Below are positions 9,801 to 18,957 of a stretch of 26,351 nucleotides of DNA, piece after piece; the stretch's first letter is position 1; the number at the start of each line of letters is the position of its first letter. The stretch is taken from positions 1 through 26,351 of the forward strand of contig CAICTM010001588.1 in NCBI GenBank assembly GCA_903772945.1. The letters are read 5' to 3'. The notes below the pieces were generated by a model. The model had not been told where the DNA came from, did no database searches, and saw only the letters and a list, made by a program, of their open reading frames with translations. The position numbers and the translations under genes were made by a program. This DNA comes from Seminavis robusta (taxonomy: Eukaryota; Bacillariophyta; Bacillariophyceae; Naviculales; Naviculaceae).

Positions 9801-12800
9801 TGGACCCTCAACAGTCACAGGCTTTGGTGGCAATTCTCCAGATGCAACAGCTAGTCATCTACATGCCCCAAATGCTCCTGCTGCTCATCCTCAAAAAGAG
9901 GCCACCAATGGAATGCCTGCTAATCCAGGAGAGATTTTGACTCAAGTGAGCCCTGTGGGCATTGGAGTCGCTGCCCCTTCTGGTCCAAGTGCTTCAAAAG
10001 CATCTGGCCCCACTGGACTTGACAACACTGTGGCTATGATCAACCCTGTTGCATCTCCTATTGTCACGCAACAAGCCAATGGGCCTTTGAATGCCAGTCC
10101 CTCCATCCCCATACACTCAAGCCCAAGTTCCAGTGCTAATAATGCAGAGGTCCCATCATTGGCATTACCAAACGCTTCACCCAGTCTTTTGGCAATGCCC
10201 TCCGAAATGAGTCAATCAAGTGGTCTCCCTGGAGTACCATCAACACCCAGCCAAATTTACAGAGGAATTCTCTCTCCAGAGTCGGCTACATCACTTTTGG
10301 CTTTTTCAAGTACTACTGAGTTCCTTCATGCAGCACCTCAAGCATCAAACCCTGTGTACGCCCCAATTGCGGTGGCTGTGGTAACTTTGTCACCAGCTTC
10401 TTCTTCAAGGCTTAATGCATTTTCTAATGCGGGTGCTAAGGAACCAACGAGACCCTCTGTTCAAACCTTTCCCACCACAAAAGAGCCCACACTCCCACCC
10501 ACCTCCCAACCGACGAAAAGACCAACACCACAACCCACTTTCCGGCCAACTGATGAGCCCACACTGCAACCAACTGATGATCCCACGACCGAGCCAACAA
10601 TCGAGCCAACCCAGGGAACAATCCAGCCAAACACAAGCTCACCAACCACAGCTCCCTCCATTGAGGCAATTGTTTCACCCAGTGCCATCCCAAACACACT
10701 AATCCCAACTGTGACACCTGGAAGTCCTTCTGTTGCTCCCTCTACTGGAACCCCAACAGTTACTCCTGGGAGTCCTTCAATCTCCCCCACCACTGAATCT
10801 CCCACTGTGACACCTGGAAGTCCCTCTGTCACTCCCACTGCTGGAATCCCAACAGTTACTCCTGGAAGTCCCTCGATCTCTCCAAACACAGAATCTCCCA
10901 CTGTGACTCCTGAAAGTCCCTCTGTCACCCCCACTACCGGAATCCCAACAATTACTCCTGGAAGTCCCTCAATCTCCCCCACCACTGAATCTCCCACTAT
11001 GACACCTGGAAGTCCCTCTGTCACTCCCACTACTGGAAATCCAACCGTTACTCCTGGAAACCCCTCAATCTCTCCAACCACAGAATCTCCCACTGGGACT
11101 CCTGGAAGTCCATCCATCATACCAAGCACTGGAATCCCAACAGTGACACCTGGTTCTCCCAGTTTCAGTCCCACAACTGTATCCCCCAGCATTGTCTGTA
11201 ATGATCCTTATGTCACTGTTGAGCGAAGCTACTATGTGTCATTTTCAGGCGATGTCACAACCATAACTGACGATGAGCTCGTTTCTGCATTTTCATCTGG
11301 GTATGCCTCTCTTTCAAAGAGTTCCTGTGCGGAAGCTCTCCAGATTGTTTTCCCACTGAGACCAATCACCAGACGAAAGCTGCAGTCATCTGAGCCAGCT
11401 GTTGTAGAATTTTCTGCGCAGACAACTCAAATTTCAAGTGTGAGTCTCTTTACAACACTGGTTGATGTAGACAAGTTTGTTGAAGGGTTCAACAAGGATT
11501 TGCCAGGTAATTTGGCTGTTGCCACAGACGTTAGTGCGGAACCACCAACTGTATCTCCAACAGGAATTCCAACAGGCTCCCCTACTCCCATACCCACAGT
11601 CACCCCTGGTTCTCCAAGCGTCACTCCCACAACGCCACCAACTGAATCACCAACAACAGCTTCCATCAGAGTGCCTACAGACTCCACTACTCCCACACCC
11701 ACACCCACACCCACAGTGACCCCTGGTTCTCCAAGCGTCACTCCTTCCAAGCCCCCAACAGAACAACCGAGAGCATTTCCTACAAGCTGGCCAACAGGCC
11801 CCCCTACTCCCATACCCACAGTCACCCCCGGCTTTCCAAATGTCACTCCCACTAAGCCACCAACTGATTCACCAACAGCAGCTTCCACCAGAGTGCCTAC
11901 AGACTCCCCTACTCCCACACCCACAGTCACCCCTGGTTCTCCCAGCATCACTCCCACGACGCCACCAACTGAACCACCAATTGTATCTCCAACAGGGGTG
12001 CCAACAGGATCCCCTACTCCCATACCCACAGTCACCCCCGATTCTCCAAGCTTCACTCCCACTAAGCCACCAACAGAACCGCCAACAGGAGTGCCAACAG
12101 GCTCCCCTACTCGCATACTCAAAAAAATTCCAACTGCAATTCCTGAATCACCCAGTGGCAGTCCAACTGAACCACCGACCAAAGTCCCCACACCAACACC
12201 TTCCTTGATGCCGTCCAATACTCTAACCAATGTACCAAGTGCTATCCCATCTCAGTCGCCTTCAACAAGTCCTACAGGAAATCCATCCTCATTGCCTAGC
12301 GTCACCCCAGGGAATCCTACTTCAATTCCAGCCATATCAATTAGCCCATCAGGCTTTCCATCAGAGAACCCTAGGCAAAGCAATGTACCCAGTGTTATCC
12401 CATCTTTGTGGCCATCAAAAAGTCCTACAGGAGTCCTATCCTCATTGCCTACTGTTACCCCAGGAAATCCTAATACAAGTCCATCAATATCCACTAGCCC
12501 ATCAGGATTTCCGTCAGAGAACCCTAGTCAAAGAAGCATTGTACCAAGTGCCATCCCATCTATGTGGTCATCAACAAATCCTACAGCACACGCATACTCA
12601 TTGCCTACAGTCACCCCAGGAAATCCTACGACAAGTCCATCAATGTCAATTGGCCCATCAGGTTTTCCATCTGAGCCGAGTCGAAGCAGCGTTCCAAGTT
12701 CCATTCCATCTCGGTCGCCTTCAACTACCCCTACAGGAGAATCACCCTCATTGCCTAAAGTGACCATTGAACATCCAAGTACAAGTCCTACAATATCAAT

Positions 12801-15800
12801 CAGCCCATCAGAGTTGCCTTCCGAGAACCCTACTCAAGAAAGCAATGTTCCAAGTTCACCCCCATCTCTGTCGCCTTCAACTAGTCCTACAAGAGTGCTA
12901 TCCTCATTACCTAGCTTCACCCCAGGAAATCCTACTACAAGTCCATCCATGTCAATTAGTCCATCAGAGGTGCCGTCTGAGAACCCTAGTCAGAGAAATG
13001 TACCAAGTGTTATCCCGTCTCTGTCACCATCAACAAGCCCTACAGGAGTCCTATCCTCGTTGCCTACTGTCACCCCAGGGAATCCTACCACAAGTCCAAC
13101 AATATCAACAAGCCCATCAAAGTTGCCGTCTGAGAGGCCTAGTCAAAGCAATATTCTAAGTTCCATCCCATCTCTGTCGCCTTCAACAAATCCTACAAGA
13201 GTCCTGTCCTCATTACCTAGTGTCACCCCAGGAAATCCTACTACAAGTCCATCCACGTCAATTAGCCCATCAGAGTTGCCATCTGAGAACCCTAGTCAAA
13301 GCAATGAACCAAGTGTTATCCCATCTTTGTCACCATCAACAAGTCCTACAGGAGGACCATCCTCAATGCCTACATTGACCATTGGGAATCCCTCTACAAG
13401 TCCATCAATATCTACTAGCCCATCAGAGTTGCCGTCGGAGAACCCTACTCAAAGCAATGTTCCAAGTACCATCCCATCTGGATCGCCTTCAACAAGCCCT
13501 ACAGCACATCAATCCTCAGTGCCTTCAGTCACCCCAGGGAATCCTACTACAAGTCCAACAATATCAACTAGCCCATCAAAGTTGCCGTCTGAGAGCCCTA
13601 GTCAAAGCAATGTTCCAAGCATCAGCCCCTCTGATATGCCATCGTCGAAGCCAAGCTTGGGTCCCTCAGATGCGCTTTCAACTAGTCCCAGCACCAGCCC
13701 CTCTGACTTGCCCTCTTTCAGCCCATCCAATAGACCATCCATGCTCCCAAGCACTAGCCCTTCCGACACTTCCACAAGCCCCAGCATTAGCCCTTCTGAC
13801 ATTCCATCTTCAAGCCCCAGTATAAGTCCATCAAATCATCCATCCATGCTTCCTAGCCTCAGTTCTGATGCTCCATCCTCAACACCAAGCATGACTCCAT
13901 CCAATGTGCCATCCAAGGTCCCCACCATCAGACCTTCTGATGCTCCATCATCAAGGCCTTCCGACGTTCCATCCTTAAATCCAAGCATTACTCCATCTGA
14001 TGCGCCATCCTTGACTCCATCAAATGGGCCATCCGAGGTTCCCAGCATCAGCCCTTCTGATGCTCCATCCTCAAATCCGAGCACTAGTCCATCTGATGTG
14101 CCTTCCATGACTCCATCAAATATACCATCCATGCTTCCTAGTTTCAGTTCTGATGCTCCATCCTCAAGACCTAGTATTAGTCCATCTGATGTGCCTTCCA
14201 TGACTCCATCGAATGGGCCATCTGAGGTCCCCAGCGTCAGCCCTTCTGATGTTCCATCCACAAATCCAAGCTCTAGTCCATCTGATGTCCCATCCACGAC
14301 TCCATCAAATATGCCATCCACGGTCCCCAGCATCAGCCCTTCTGATGTCCCTTCCTCAAGTCCAAGCACTAGTCCATCTGATGTGCCATCCATGACTCCC
14401 TCAGATGTGCCATCGAAGACACCCAGCATCAGGCCTTCTGATGTTCCGTCCTCAAATCCGAGCACTAGTCTATCCCATGTTCCATCGATGAATCCATCAA
14501 ATGGGCCAACCAAGGTTCCCAGCATCAGCCCTTCTGACGTTCCATCCTCAAGCCCTTCTGCCATTCCATCCTCAAGCCCCAGTATCATTCCATCAAATAG
14601 ACCATCCAATGCCCCCAGCATCATCCCTTCTGATGTTCCATCCTCATATCCGAGCACTAGTCCATCTGATGTGCCTTCTATAACTCCATCAAATGTGCCA
14701 ACCAAAGTTCCTAGCACTAGCCCATCCATGATTCCATCACATGTCCCCAGCACTGCTCCTGTCTCCTATTCATTTATCTCAAAAGCAGAGCTCCTTGCTG
14801 TGATAGGTACCAGTAACAACTGTGATGGAGATTTTTCAATAACTGGACCCTATGGTAAGTGCCTGCATGAATAATGTTGTTCCCAATCACCGGTTTTCTC
14901 ATTCCCTCTATGATCATTCAGGTGCAATAGCGACTTGTGAGTTTCACAAGAGTGCACTATTTTCTTCTAATTTCAAAAAATTCCCCTAAAACTAACTTGT
15001 GCTCGCAAAATGATCTTCTACAGGGGATATACGCAAAGTATCTGACTTGTCTGCTGTAAGTTCCTGTTGGGCAACCTTCCCGCCACAGACATTTCCCAAC
15101 ATTCAGCAGCTCATAATTTTTCAATATTCTAAGCTCTTCCAAAGCTGCACATCGTTCAACGAGGATCTCACTTCCTGGGACACCAGCAGCGTCACAACGA
15201 TGGAAAGCATGTTTGATGGTGCAACAGTCTTCAATGGTGATGTGTCTAGTTGGGACACAAGCAGTGTTCAATCCACATTTCGAATGTTTCGTGATGCTGC
15301 TGGCTTCAACGGAAATGTGTCTGGATGGGTCACTAGCAAAGTCACGACGATGGCCACAATGTTCAATCGTGCCACTGCATTCAATCGTAACTTGTCTGGT
15401 TGGGATACCAGCCAAGTAACAGAAATGCAATTCATGTTCAGCAGTGTAACCACCTTCAATTCTGATCTGTCCGGGTGGGATACAAGCAAGGTAAAACAAC
15501 TGAATTATATGTTCCGTGATTGCACTGCCTTCAATGCAAACATATCTGGTTGGGACACAAGCCAGGTCACGAAGTTTGATTCTGTATTCAATGGTGCAAC
15601 TGTATTCAACCAAGATTTGACTGCCTGGGCGAGCAAAATCACCAGCACAACAGCAGGCACCACAGACATGTTTGCTGGAACTGCATGCCCTGCAACAGGA
15701 GACCCCGACCTGACGGTGGACCCAAAAGGACCATTCTGTTATTACAATTCTTTTGATTACTTTGAGACCCGGACTGAGCTGGATTCTACAATTACAATAG

Positions 15801-16637
15801 GAGACTGGACATATTCTCAGTTTGGACCAATTGCAACATGGGATGTCTCACGCATTACAGACTTTTCCGGTAAGTTGATATGGGTTCATAGTTTCTACTA
15901 TGTGAACTTGCAGAGTCTAATTTTTCTCAATTTTGCATCATCAAGGTCTCTTCAGTGGCAAGTCTACCTTCAATGAAGATCTCACTTCCTGGGACACCAG
16001 CAGTGTCACAACGATGGAAAGCATGTTTGATGGTGCAACACTTTTCAATGGTGATGTGTCTAATTGGGACACTAGCAATGTTCAATCTACGTGGAAAATG
16101 TTTAAAGATGCCACTGCCTTCAATCGTAATGTGGAGGGATGGGTCATTAGCAAAGTCACGAAGACGGCCTCAATGTTCAACCGTGCAACTGCATTCAATC
16201 GTAACTTATCTGGTTGGGATACCAGCAAAGTTACTGAACTGCAATACACGTTTGCGAGTGCTACCAACTTCAATTGTGATCTTTCTGGTTGGGACACAAG
16301 TAGAGTTGTAAAAATGGAGTACTTGTTCCGTGGTTGCACTGCGTTTAACGCAGACATATCCGGCTGGGTCACAAGCAAGGTCTGGAACATGGCAAACACA
16401 TTTGATGGTGCCACTTCCTTCAACATTGATGTATCAGGATGGGATGTTAGTTCTCTGGGAAACTTTTGGTATGCATTTCGTGATGCCGCTGCATTCAACC
16501 AAGACTTGTCTGCCTGGGGCAACAAAATCACCACCACAACAGCAAACACTAAAGACATGTTTGACGGAACTGCATGCCCTACAACAGCAGACCCAGTCCT
16601 CACCACTAGTCCAAAGGGGCCCTTCTGCTTCCCCTAG
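6813..16637 (+). CDS. Giant mucin-like surface protein with two C-terminal DUF285 (BspA-type) repeat domains
   Basis: Spliced from exons 6813-7512, 7680-7968, 8061-14854, 14922-14936, 15024-15055, 15134-15869 and 15946-16637; the total is 9258 nt, 3085 residues plus stop, with every junction in frame. Residues 1-114 are acidic. Residues 115-132 (GIFQYILATLAAVWKFIM) and about 252-277 are hydrophobic, around a Gly/Ala/Ser-rich linker; there is no N-terminal signal peptide, so a signal anchor is likely. A domain with many NxT/NxS sites and CDGCPDYEPLF follows (about 330-550), then acidic Ser/Gly repeats, Pro/Thr repeats (about 1136-1372), a second folded domain (about 1374-1486, ending near RRKLQSS), more Pro/Thr/Ser repeats (to about 2559), and DUF285 domains at about 2566-2806 and 2822-3085. 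DUF285 is known from bacterial and protist surface proteins. Adhesion or cell-wall attachment is inferred from architecture. No C-terminal membrane or GPI segment is visible. Confidence 0.85.
7513..7679 (+). other. Intron 1 of the giant gene
   Basis: Donor GTAAGG at 7513 and acceptor ACAACAG ending 7679, after a T/C-rich tract; phase 1. The alternative acceptor at 7640 would give an immediate stop. Reading through the intron stops at 7604. Splicing joins an Ala-rich stretch smoothly (STAA to AASASIA). Confidence 0.85.
7969..8060 (+). other. Intron 2 of the giant gene
   Basis: Donor GTAAGC at 7969, directly before an in-frame TAA, and acceptor CTCGGCAG ending 8060; phase 2. Joining gives DSLEG-IFRDLYNN and opens the 6.8-kb exon. 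Confidence 0.87.
9328..9411 (+). repeat. 42-bp exact tandem duplication inside the CDS
   Basis: Two 42-bp units (9328-9369 and 9370-9411) are identical except for the last base and encode TGSGTGQGVGGEDV twice. Neighbouring sequence (about 9159-9200 and 9418-9455) is also duplicated, showing recent slippage in the acidic Ser/Gly region. Confidence 0.92.
10480..11190 (+). repeat. Pro/Thr-rich repeats, first block
   Basis: The block starts as short xPTxxPT units (QPTKRPTPQPT type), then becomes about ten alternating 16-residue units of the type PTVTPGSPSVTPTTGI / PTVTPGSPSISPTTES. The composition suits dense O-glycosylation. Confidence 0.9.
11195..11530 (+). other. Non-repetitive domain embedded between the Pro/Thr blocks
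   Basis: About 112 residues (1374-1486) of ordinary composition: CNDPYVTVERSYYVSFSG, an acidic helix-like segment (TDDELVSAFSSGY), CAEALQIVFPL, RRKLQSS, and a hydrophobic end (LFTTLVDVDKFVEGF). It has two Cys. The family is not recognised. A small folded island in a mucin-like stalk is often a binding or self-cleaving module, but that is only an analogy. Confidence 0.6.
11540..12190 (+). repeat. Pro/Thr-rich repeats, second block
   Basis: Units of about 30-36 residues containing PTPIPTVTPGSPSVTPTKPP and a TExP linker, repeated about six times with variable length. It shares the PTVTPGSPS core with the first block, so both probably came from one ancestral array split by the 11195-11530 domain. 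Confidence 0.88.
12229..13608 (+). repeat. Nine tandem 51-residue Ser/Pro repeats
   Basis: The span is 1380 nt, about nine units of 153 nt. Each unit reads roughly NVPSxIPSxSPSTSPT, then SSLPSVTPGNPTTSPS and ISPSELPSENPSQS. Units six to nine are the most alike. The unit boundary falls at AAT GTA/GTT CCA. Confidence 0.92.
13609..14750 (+). repeat. PSDVPS-type short repeats
   Basis: About 380 residues of four-residue steps (PSxx) combined into units such as ISPSDVPSSSPSTSPSDVPS. The 12-nt period keeps the opposite strand open as well, which creates a false long minus-strand frame. Confidence 0.92.
14855..14921 (+). other. Intron 3 of the giant gene (67 bp)
   Basis: Donor GTAAGT at 14855 after TAT G; acceptor ATCATTCAG ending 14921. 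Phase 1. Without splicing the frame stops at 14874. Confidence 0.82.
14922..14936 (+). other. 15-nt microexon encoding the AIAT part of the DUF285 lead motif
   Basis: It lies between ATTCAG and GTGAGT and reads GTGCAATAGCGACTT. With its neighbours it gives Y-G-A-I-A-T-W-D-I, matching F-G-P-I-A-T-W-D-V at the head of the second DUF285 domain. It is exactly five codons in phase 1-1, so skipping keeps the frame but removes the motif. Confidence 0.82.
14937..15023 (+). other. Intron 4 of the giant gene (87 bp)
   Basis: Donor GTGAGT at 14937; acceptor TTCTACAG-type ending 15023; phase 1. The second DUF285 domain has no intron at the matching place. Confidence 0.8.
15056..15133 (+). other. Intron 5 of the giant gene (78 bp, in-frame)
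   Basis: Donor GTAAGT at 15056 after the codons for LSA; acceptor ATTCTAAG ending 15133. It is a multiple of three and has no stop, so a simple frame scan hides it. Removing it gives VSDLSA-LFQSCTSFNEDL, which aligns with ITDFSG-LFSGKSTFNEDL in the second domain, where an intron sits at the same place. Confidence 0.85.
15134..15720 (+). repeat. First DUF285 domain: seven 25-residue repeats
   Basis: Units of the type ATAFNRNLSGWDTSQVTEM with a MF near the end. Seven FN-starting units end in a GTACPATGDPDL...KGPFC cap. Conserved positions are Phe-Asn, Leu-Ser-x-Trp, Asp-Thr-Ser and Met-Phe, as in BspA-type repeats. Confidence 0.92.
15870..15945 (+). other. Intron 6 of the giant gene (76 bp)
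   Basis: Donor GTAAGT at 15870 after TCC G; acceptor CATCAAG ending 15945; phase 1. Joining gives TDFS-GLFSGKSTF. It is the positional counterpart of intron 5. Confidence 0.87.
15946..16634 (+). repeat. Second DUF285 domain: eight 25-residue repeats
   Basis: Eight FN-starting units and the same GTACP...KGPFC cap, ending in CFP before TAG (16635-16637). The first two units are nearly identical at the DNA level to those of the first domain, so the domain is a fairly recent duplication that included the intron before it. Confidence 0.92.
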
Positions 16638-16667
16638 AAAACTTGATGCAGTGACTACATCACCACA

Positions 16668-16929
16668 GCAGCATTGCTGCCAGAGCCCTCAACCCCTTTA
16701 AGTGTGTCCTCTTTAGGTGTAAGGGTAGGGTTAGAGAATAAATAAGCCAGCGAAAACTATTTGAGTATTCTAGCTCGGGTACATATCTTCTTTTGCACGG
16801 AAACCCAAAACAACCTATCTGCTTCTGCACAGAAACCCAAACACAAATGAAAGCTCTACCTATACATTATAGCCTAGGGGTACCATATCTGCTTCTGCGC
16901 CCAAGCCCATAAGGTAGAAGCTATATTAA
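16668..16929 (+). mobile_element. E1 repeat element, copy 2 (degenerate, + orientation)
   Basis: It starts 30 bp after the stop of the giant gene with the same hairpin end as copy 1 (TTGCTGCCAGAGCCCTCAAC) and continues with GTAAGGGTAGGGTTAGA. The remainder is diverged, with scattered ATCTGCTTCT phrases. It abuts copy 3 at about 16930. It probably supplies the gene's 3' UTR. Confidence 0.7.
16737..16742 (+). terminator. AATAAA polyadenylation signal candidate
   Basis: AATAAA lies 100 bp after the giant gene's stop, within E1 copy 2. Copy 1 has AAATAAG in the corresponding position, so the hexamer here arose within the element. Confidence 0.45.
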
Positions 16930-17820
16930 TTAAAGCCAGCGGAGCTGTGGAACCTCGGCAGAAAAGTTTGAGTGTAGAAGCAGATACCTCTATTAGCTAG
17001 CTACCTAGAAGCAGGTACTGCTTAGCTAGCGCTTAACACGAATCGTAGAGTGGGGGTGTTAAGCATAAGAGGTGCGCAACGGTGCACTTCTCCTAAAAAT
17101 AACATGTGGGCTAAAAGTCGCATGAGCGCAAGTCGCATGCTAGTTAAGGGCTTATCGGACCACCTTTTAAGTAAAATCACAGATAAAACGGCAAATTGGT
17201 AGAGTTAAGAAAAATCAGGTAAAGAAACGGCGGATTGATCATAAAAAACGGTGAAAAACGCATTTTTTCAGTCAATTCTAGCTTTTGCAATGCCTGAGAT
17301 AGGCTAATAAGTCCCATACACATTTATACGAAGATAAACACGGAGAATCTACTGATGTGTCGCTCGTATAACAGTTCGTACTTTACATGCAATGTATAAG
17401 CCTTTTAAATAGGAAGAGCGCGTATTTGCGCTCATCGTTTAAGGCGTGCGCATATTTGCGCAGGTCTTACAATTCGCGTTAACTAGTGCTTGGCTAGCCA
17501 CAAACAAACACCCCTAGTAGCTAGCCAGAATCAGACACCCTTAGTAGTAGCTAGCTAGAAGCCGATACCCCTAGCTAGCTAAAAGCAGATTCTCATTGCA
17601 AGCCAGAAGCAGATAATCCTAGCTAGCTAGAATACTAGTTATATAACTTTCACTGGCTTCAGAGTTTCCTTTTAGAAGCAGATGCCCCTAGGATACATGT
17701 AAATATAGCTTTAGCTGTTTTAAAAGCAGCACACAGGGATACTTATTTGGTTTTTGCTGACTTATTTGTATTCTAACCCTACCCTTATACCTGCAGGGAC
17801 CACCGTAGTAGGAAAAACAA
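16930..17820 (-). mobile_element. E1 repeat element, copy 3 (interrupted)
   Basis: It begins TTAAAGCCAGCGGAGCTG, AACCTCGGCAG and continues as the reverse complement of copy 1 through the TAGAAGCAGAT units to GGGACCACCGTAG and GGAAAAACAA. A 442-bp MITE splits it at 17037-17478. Its terminal hairpin unit is missing where copy 4 begins. Confidence 0.85.
17037..17478. mobile_element. 442-bp piggyBac-type MITE (TTAA target duplication)
   Basis: It is inserted in E1 copy 3 and flanked by TTAA at 17033-17036 and 17479-17482. The ends are imperfect inverted repeats: CACGAATCGTA at the left, and the right end read inverted is CGCGAATTGTA. TTAA duplication is the signature of the piggyBac superfamily. 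No transposase frame. Comparison with copies 1 and 4 shows the uninterrupted E1 sequence across the site. Confidence 0.8.
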
Positions 17821-17821
17821 T

Positions 17822-18470
17822 TTAAGCCAGTGGAGCTGTGTAACCTCTGCAGAAAGGTTTTAGTGTAGAAGCAGATACCCCTATTAGCTAGCTAGCTAGA
17901 AGCAGATACCTGTAGTGCTTAGCTCGTGCTTAACTTGCGCTTAGCTAGCTAGAAGCAGATCCCCTAGCTGGAAGCAGATTCCCAGAGCAAGCTAGAAGCA
18001 GATACCCTAAGCTAGCTAGAATACTAGTTATATAGCTTTTGGTAGCTTCAGAGTTTTTCCTGGTAAAAGCAGACCCCCCCTACTACGATGCATGTAAATA
18101 GCTTTAGCTGGTTTTTATAAAAAAACACCATCCTAGGATACTTATTTAGTTTTTGCTGACTTATTTGTATTCTAACCCTACCCTAAAACCTGCAGGGACC
18201 ACCGTACACATCGGTTCAAAATCGATGAATTGTCTTTTAAGGTCTGGCCGTGGTAGGGCTAAAAATGACAATTATATGGCTTTATTTGAGCGAATTCGTG
18301 TCAAATAGGCGAATATTGCGTCAGATTTGTCCTTATCACCAACAAATGGCTCAATTTGAAGAAAAATCAATCCTAGCGACGGCCAGACCTTAAAAGACGT
18401 TTGAACCGATGTGCGTAGCTGGAAAAACAATTAAAGGGGTTGAGGGCTCTGGCAGCAAGACTGCCGAGGT
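17822..18470 (-). mobile_element. E1 repeat element, copy 4 (interrupted)
   Basis: A nearly complete copy in the same orientation as copy 3. It starts TTAAGCCAGTGGAGCTG (with AACCTCTGCAG for the inverted repeat) and ends in the hairpin unit CTGGCAGCAAGACTGCCGAG. A 207-bp MITE splits it at 18207-18413. Confidence 0.87.
18207..18413. mobile_element. 207-bp MITE with CGTA target duplication
   Basis: Inverted ends CACATCGGTTCAAA (18207-18220) and TTTGAACCGATGTG (18400-18413) are perfect. A second, inner inverted repeat of 19 bp is at 18233-18251 and 18379-18397. CGTA flanks both sides (18203-18206 and 18414-18417), and E1 copies without the insert read straight through that site. The superfamily is unassigned. 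Confidence 0.88.
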
Positions 18471-18550
18471 AAAAAGGGGTTGAGGGCTCTGGCAGCAAGA
18501 CTGTCGAGGTTAAATGGGTTGAGGGCTTTGGCAGCAAGACTGCCGAAGTA
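18431..18550. repeat. Three tandem 40-bp copies of the E1 terminal hairpin
   Basis: Units 18431-18470, 18471-18510 and 18511-18550 each contain GGGTTGAGGGCT(C/T)TGGCAG followed by CAAGACTG(C/T)CGA. Each unit folds GGCAG-CAAGA-CTGCC. Only the first belongs to E1 copy 4; the other two are extra end units. Confidence 0.9.
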
Positions 18551-18585
18551 TCTATGCTAGCGACAGCAATGAGATTTCTGTTTCA

Positions 18586-18702
18586 ACACGGAATCGACTG
18601 CATGTTATGTTCTCTCAAGCATTCAGGCATCAGCATTCCAAGGGTCGGGACTTTCTGGTTGGACACAAGTTCTGTAACAACTATGGAAACAGATTTTATC
18701 AG
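18586..18702 (+). pseudogene. DUF285 repeat remnant
   Basis: One frame reads CYVLSSIQASAFQGSGLSGW. After a single-base loss the next frame continues DTSSVTTMETDF, which is one DUF285 unit plus the start of the next. It is closest to the LTSWDTSSVTTMESMF unit of the neighbouring intact gene. The LTR at 18703 cuts it off. It is either the scrap of a tandem paralogue or the 3' end of an older, longer gene. Confidence 0.75.
18698..18702 (+). other. ATCAG, candidate target-site duplication
   Basis: The five bases before the 18703 LTR are ATCAG. The bases at the outer flank of the inverted LTR (26021-26025, CTGAT) are its reverse complement. Confidence 0.5.
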
Positions 18703-18957
18703 TGTTGGAGGTTGTATTACAGACACCTCAATACAAATTAGTCGTTTATCCCAATCTAGTTGATAGGGGATATCTATATCTATTCTCTAGTTACATACAT
18801 GGGGAGTTTAACTGATCTATATGGTCACCCCCTTCACTATATCCTTTGAAGTTGAATCAATCCCAGAAAACATGGAGAAAGATCACTTCTTGGAAATAGC
18901 TTAACAGTAAAACAGTATTTTACCTTTACTAAGCTAGAGTGTTACTAGAAACCAACA
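18703..18957 (+). mobile_element. 5' LTR of a retrotransposon (255 bp)
   Basis: It starts TGTTGG and ends CCAACA, the expected TG...CA inverted ends. The first 228 bp match the inverted LTR at 26053-26280 with one substitution and two 1-bp indels; the last 27 bp match with more gaps. A TATATCC sequence near 18839 could serve as TATA box for initiation near 18884, which would divide the LTR into U3 (18703-18883) and R/U5. Confidence 0.85.

Noticed and set aside
10461..14753. Long minus-strand open frames (243, 267 and 305 codons) rich in VTVG or DGTSEGLMLG repeats
   Set aside because: They are mirror images of the Pro/Thr/Ser repeats; the codon periodicity of the sense strand removes stops from the antisense strand.
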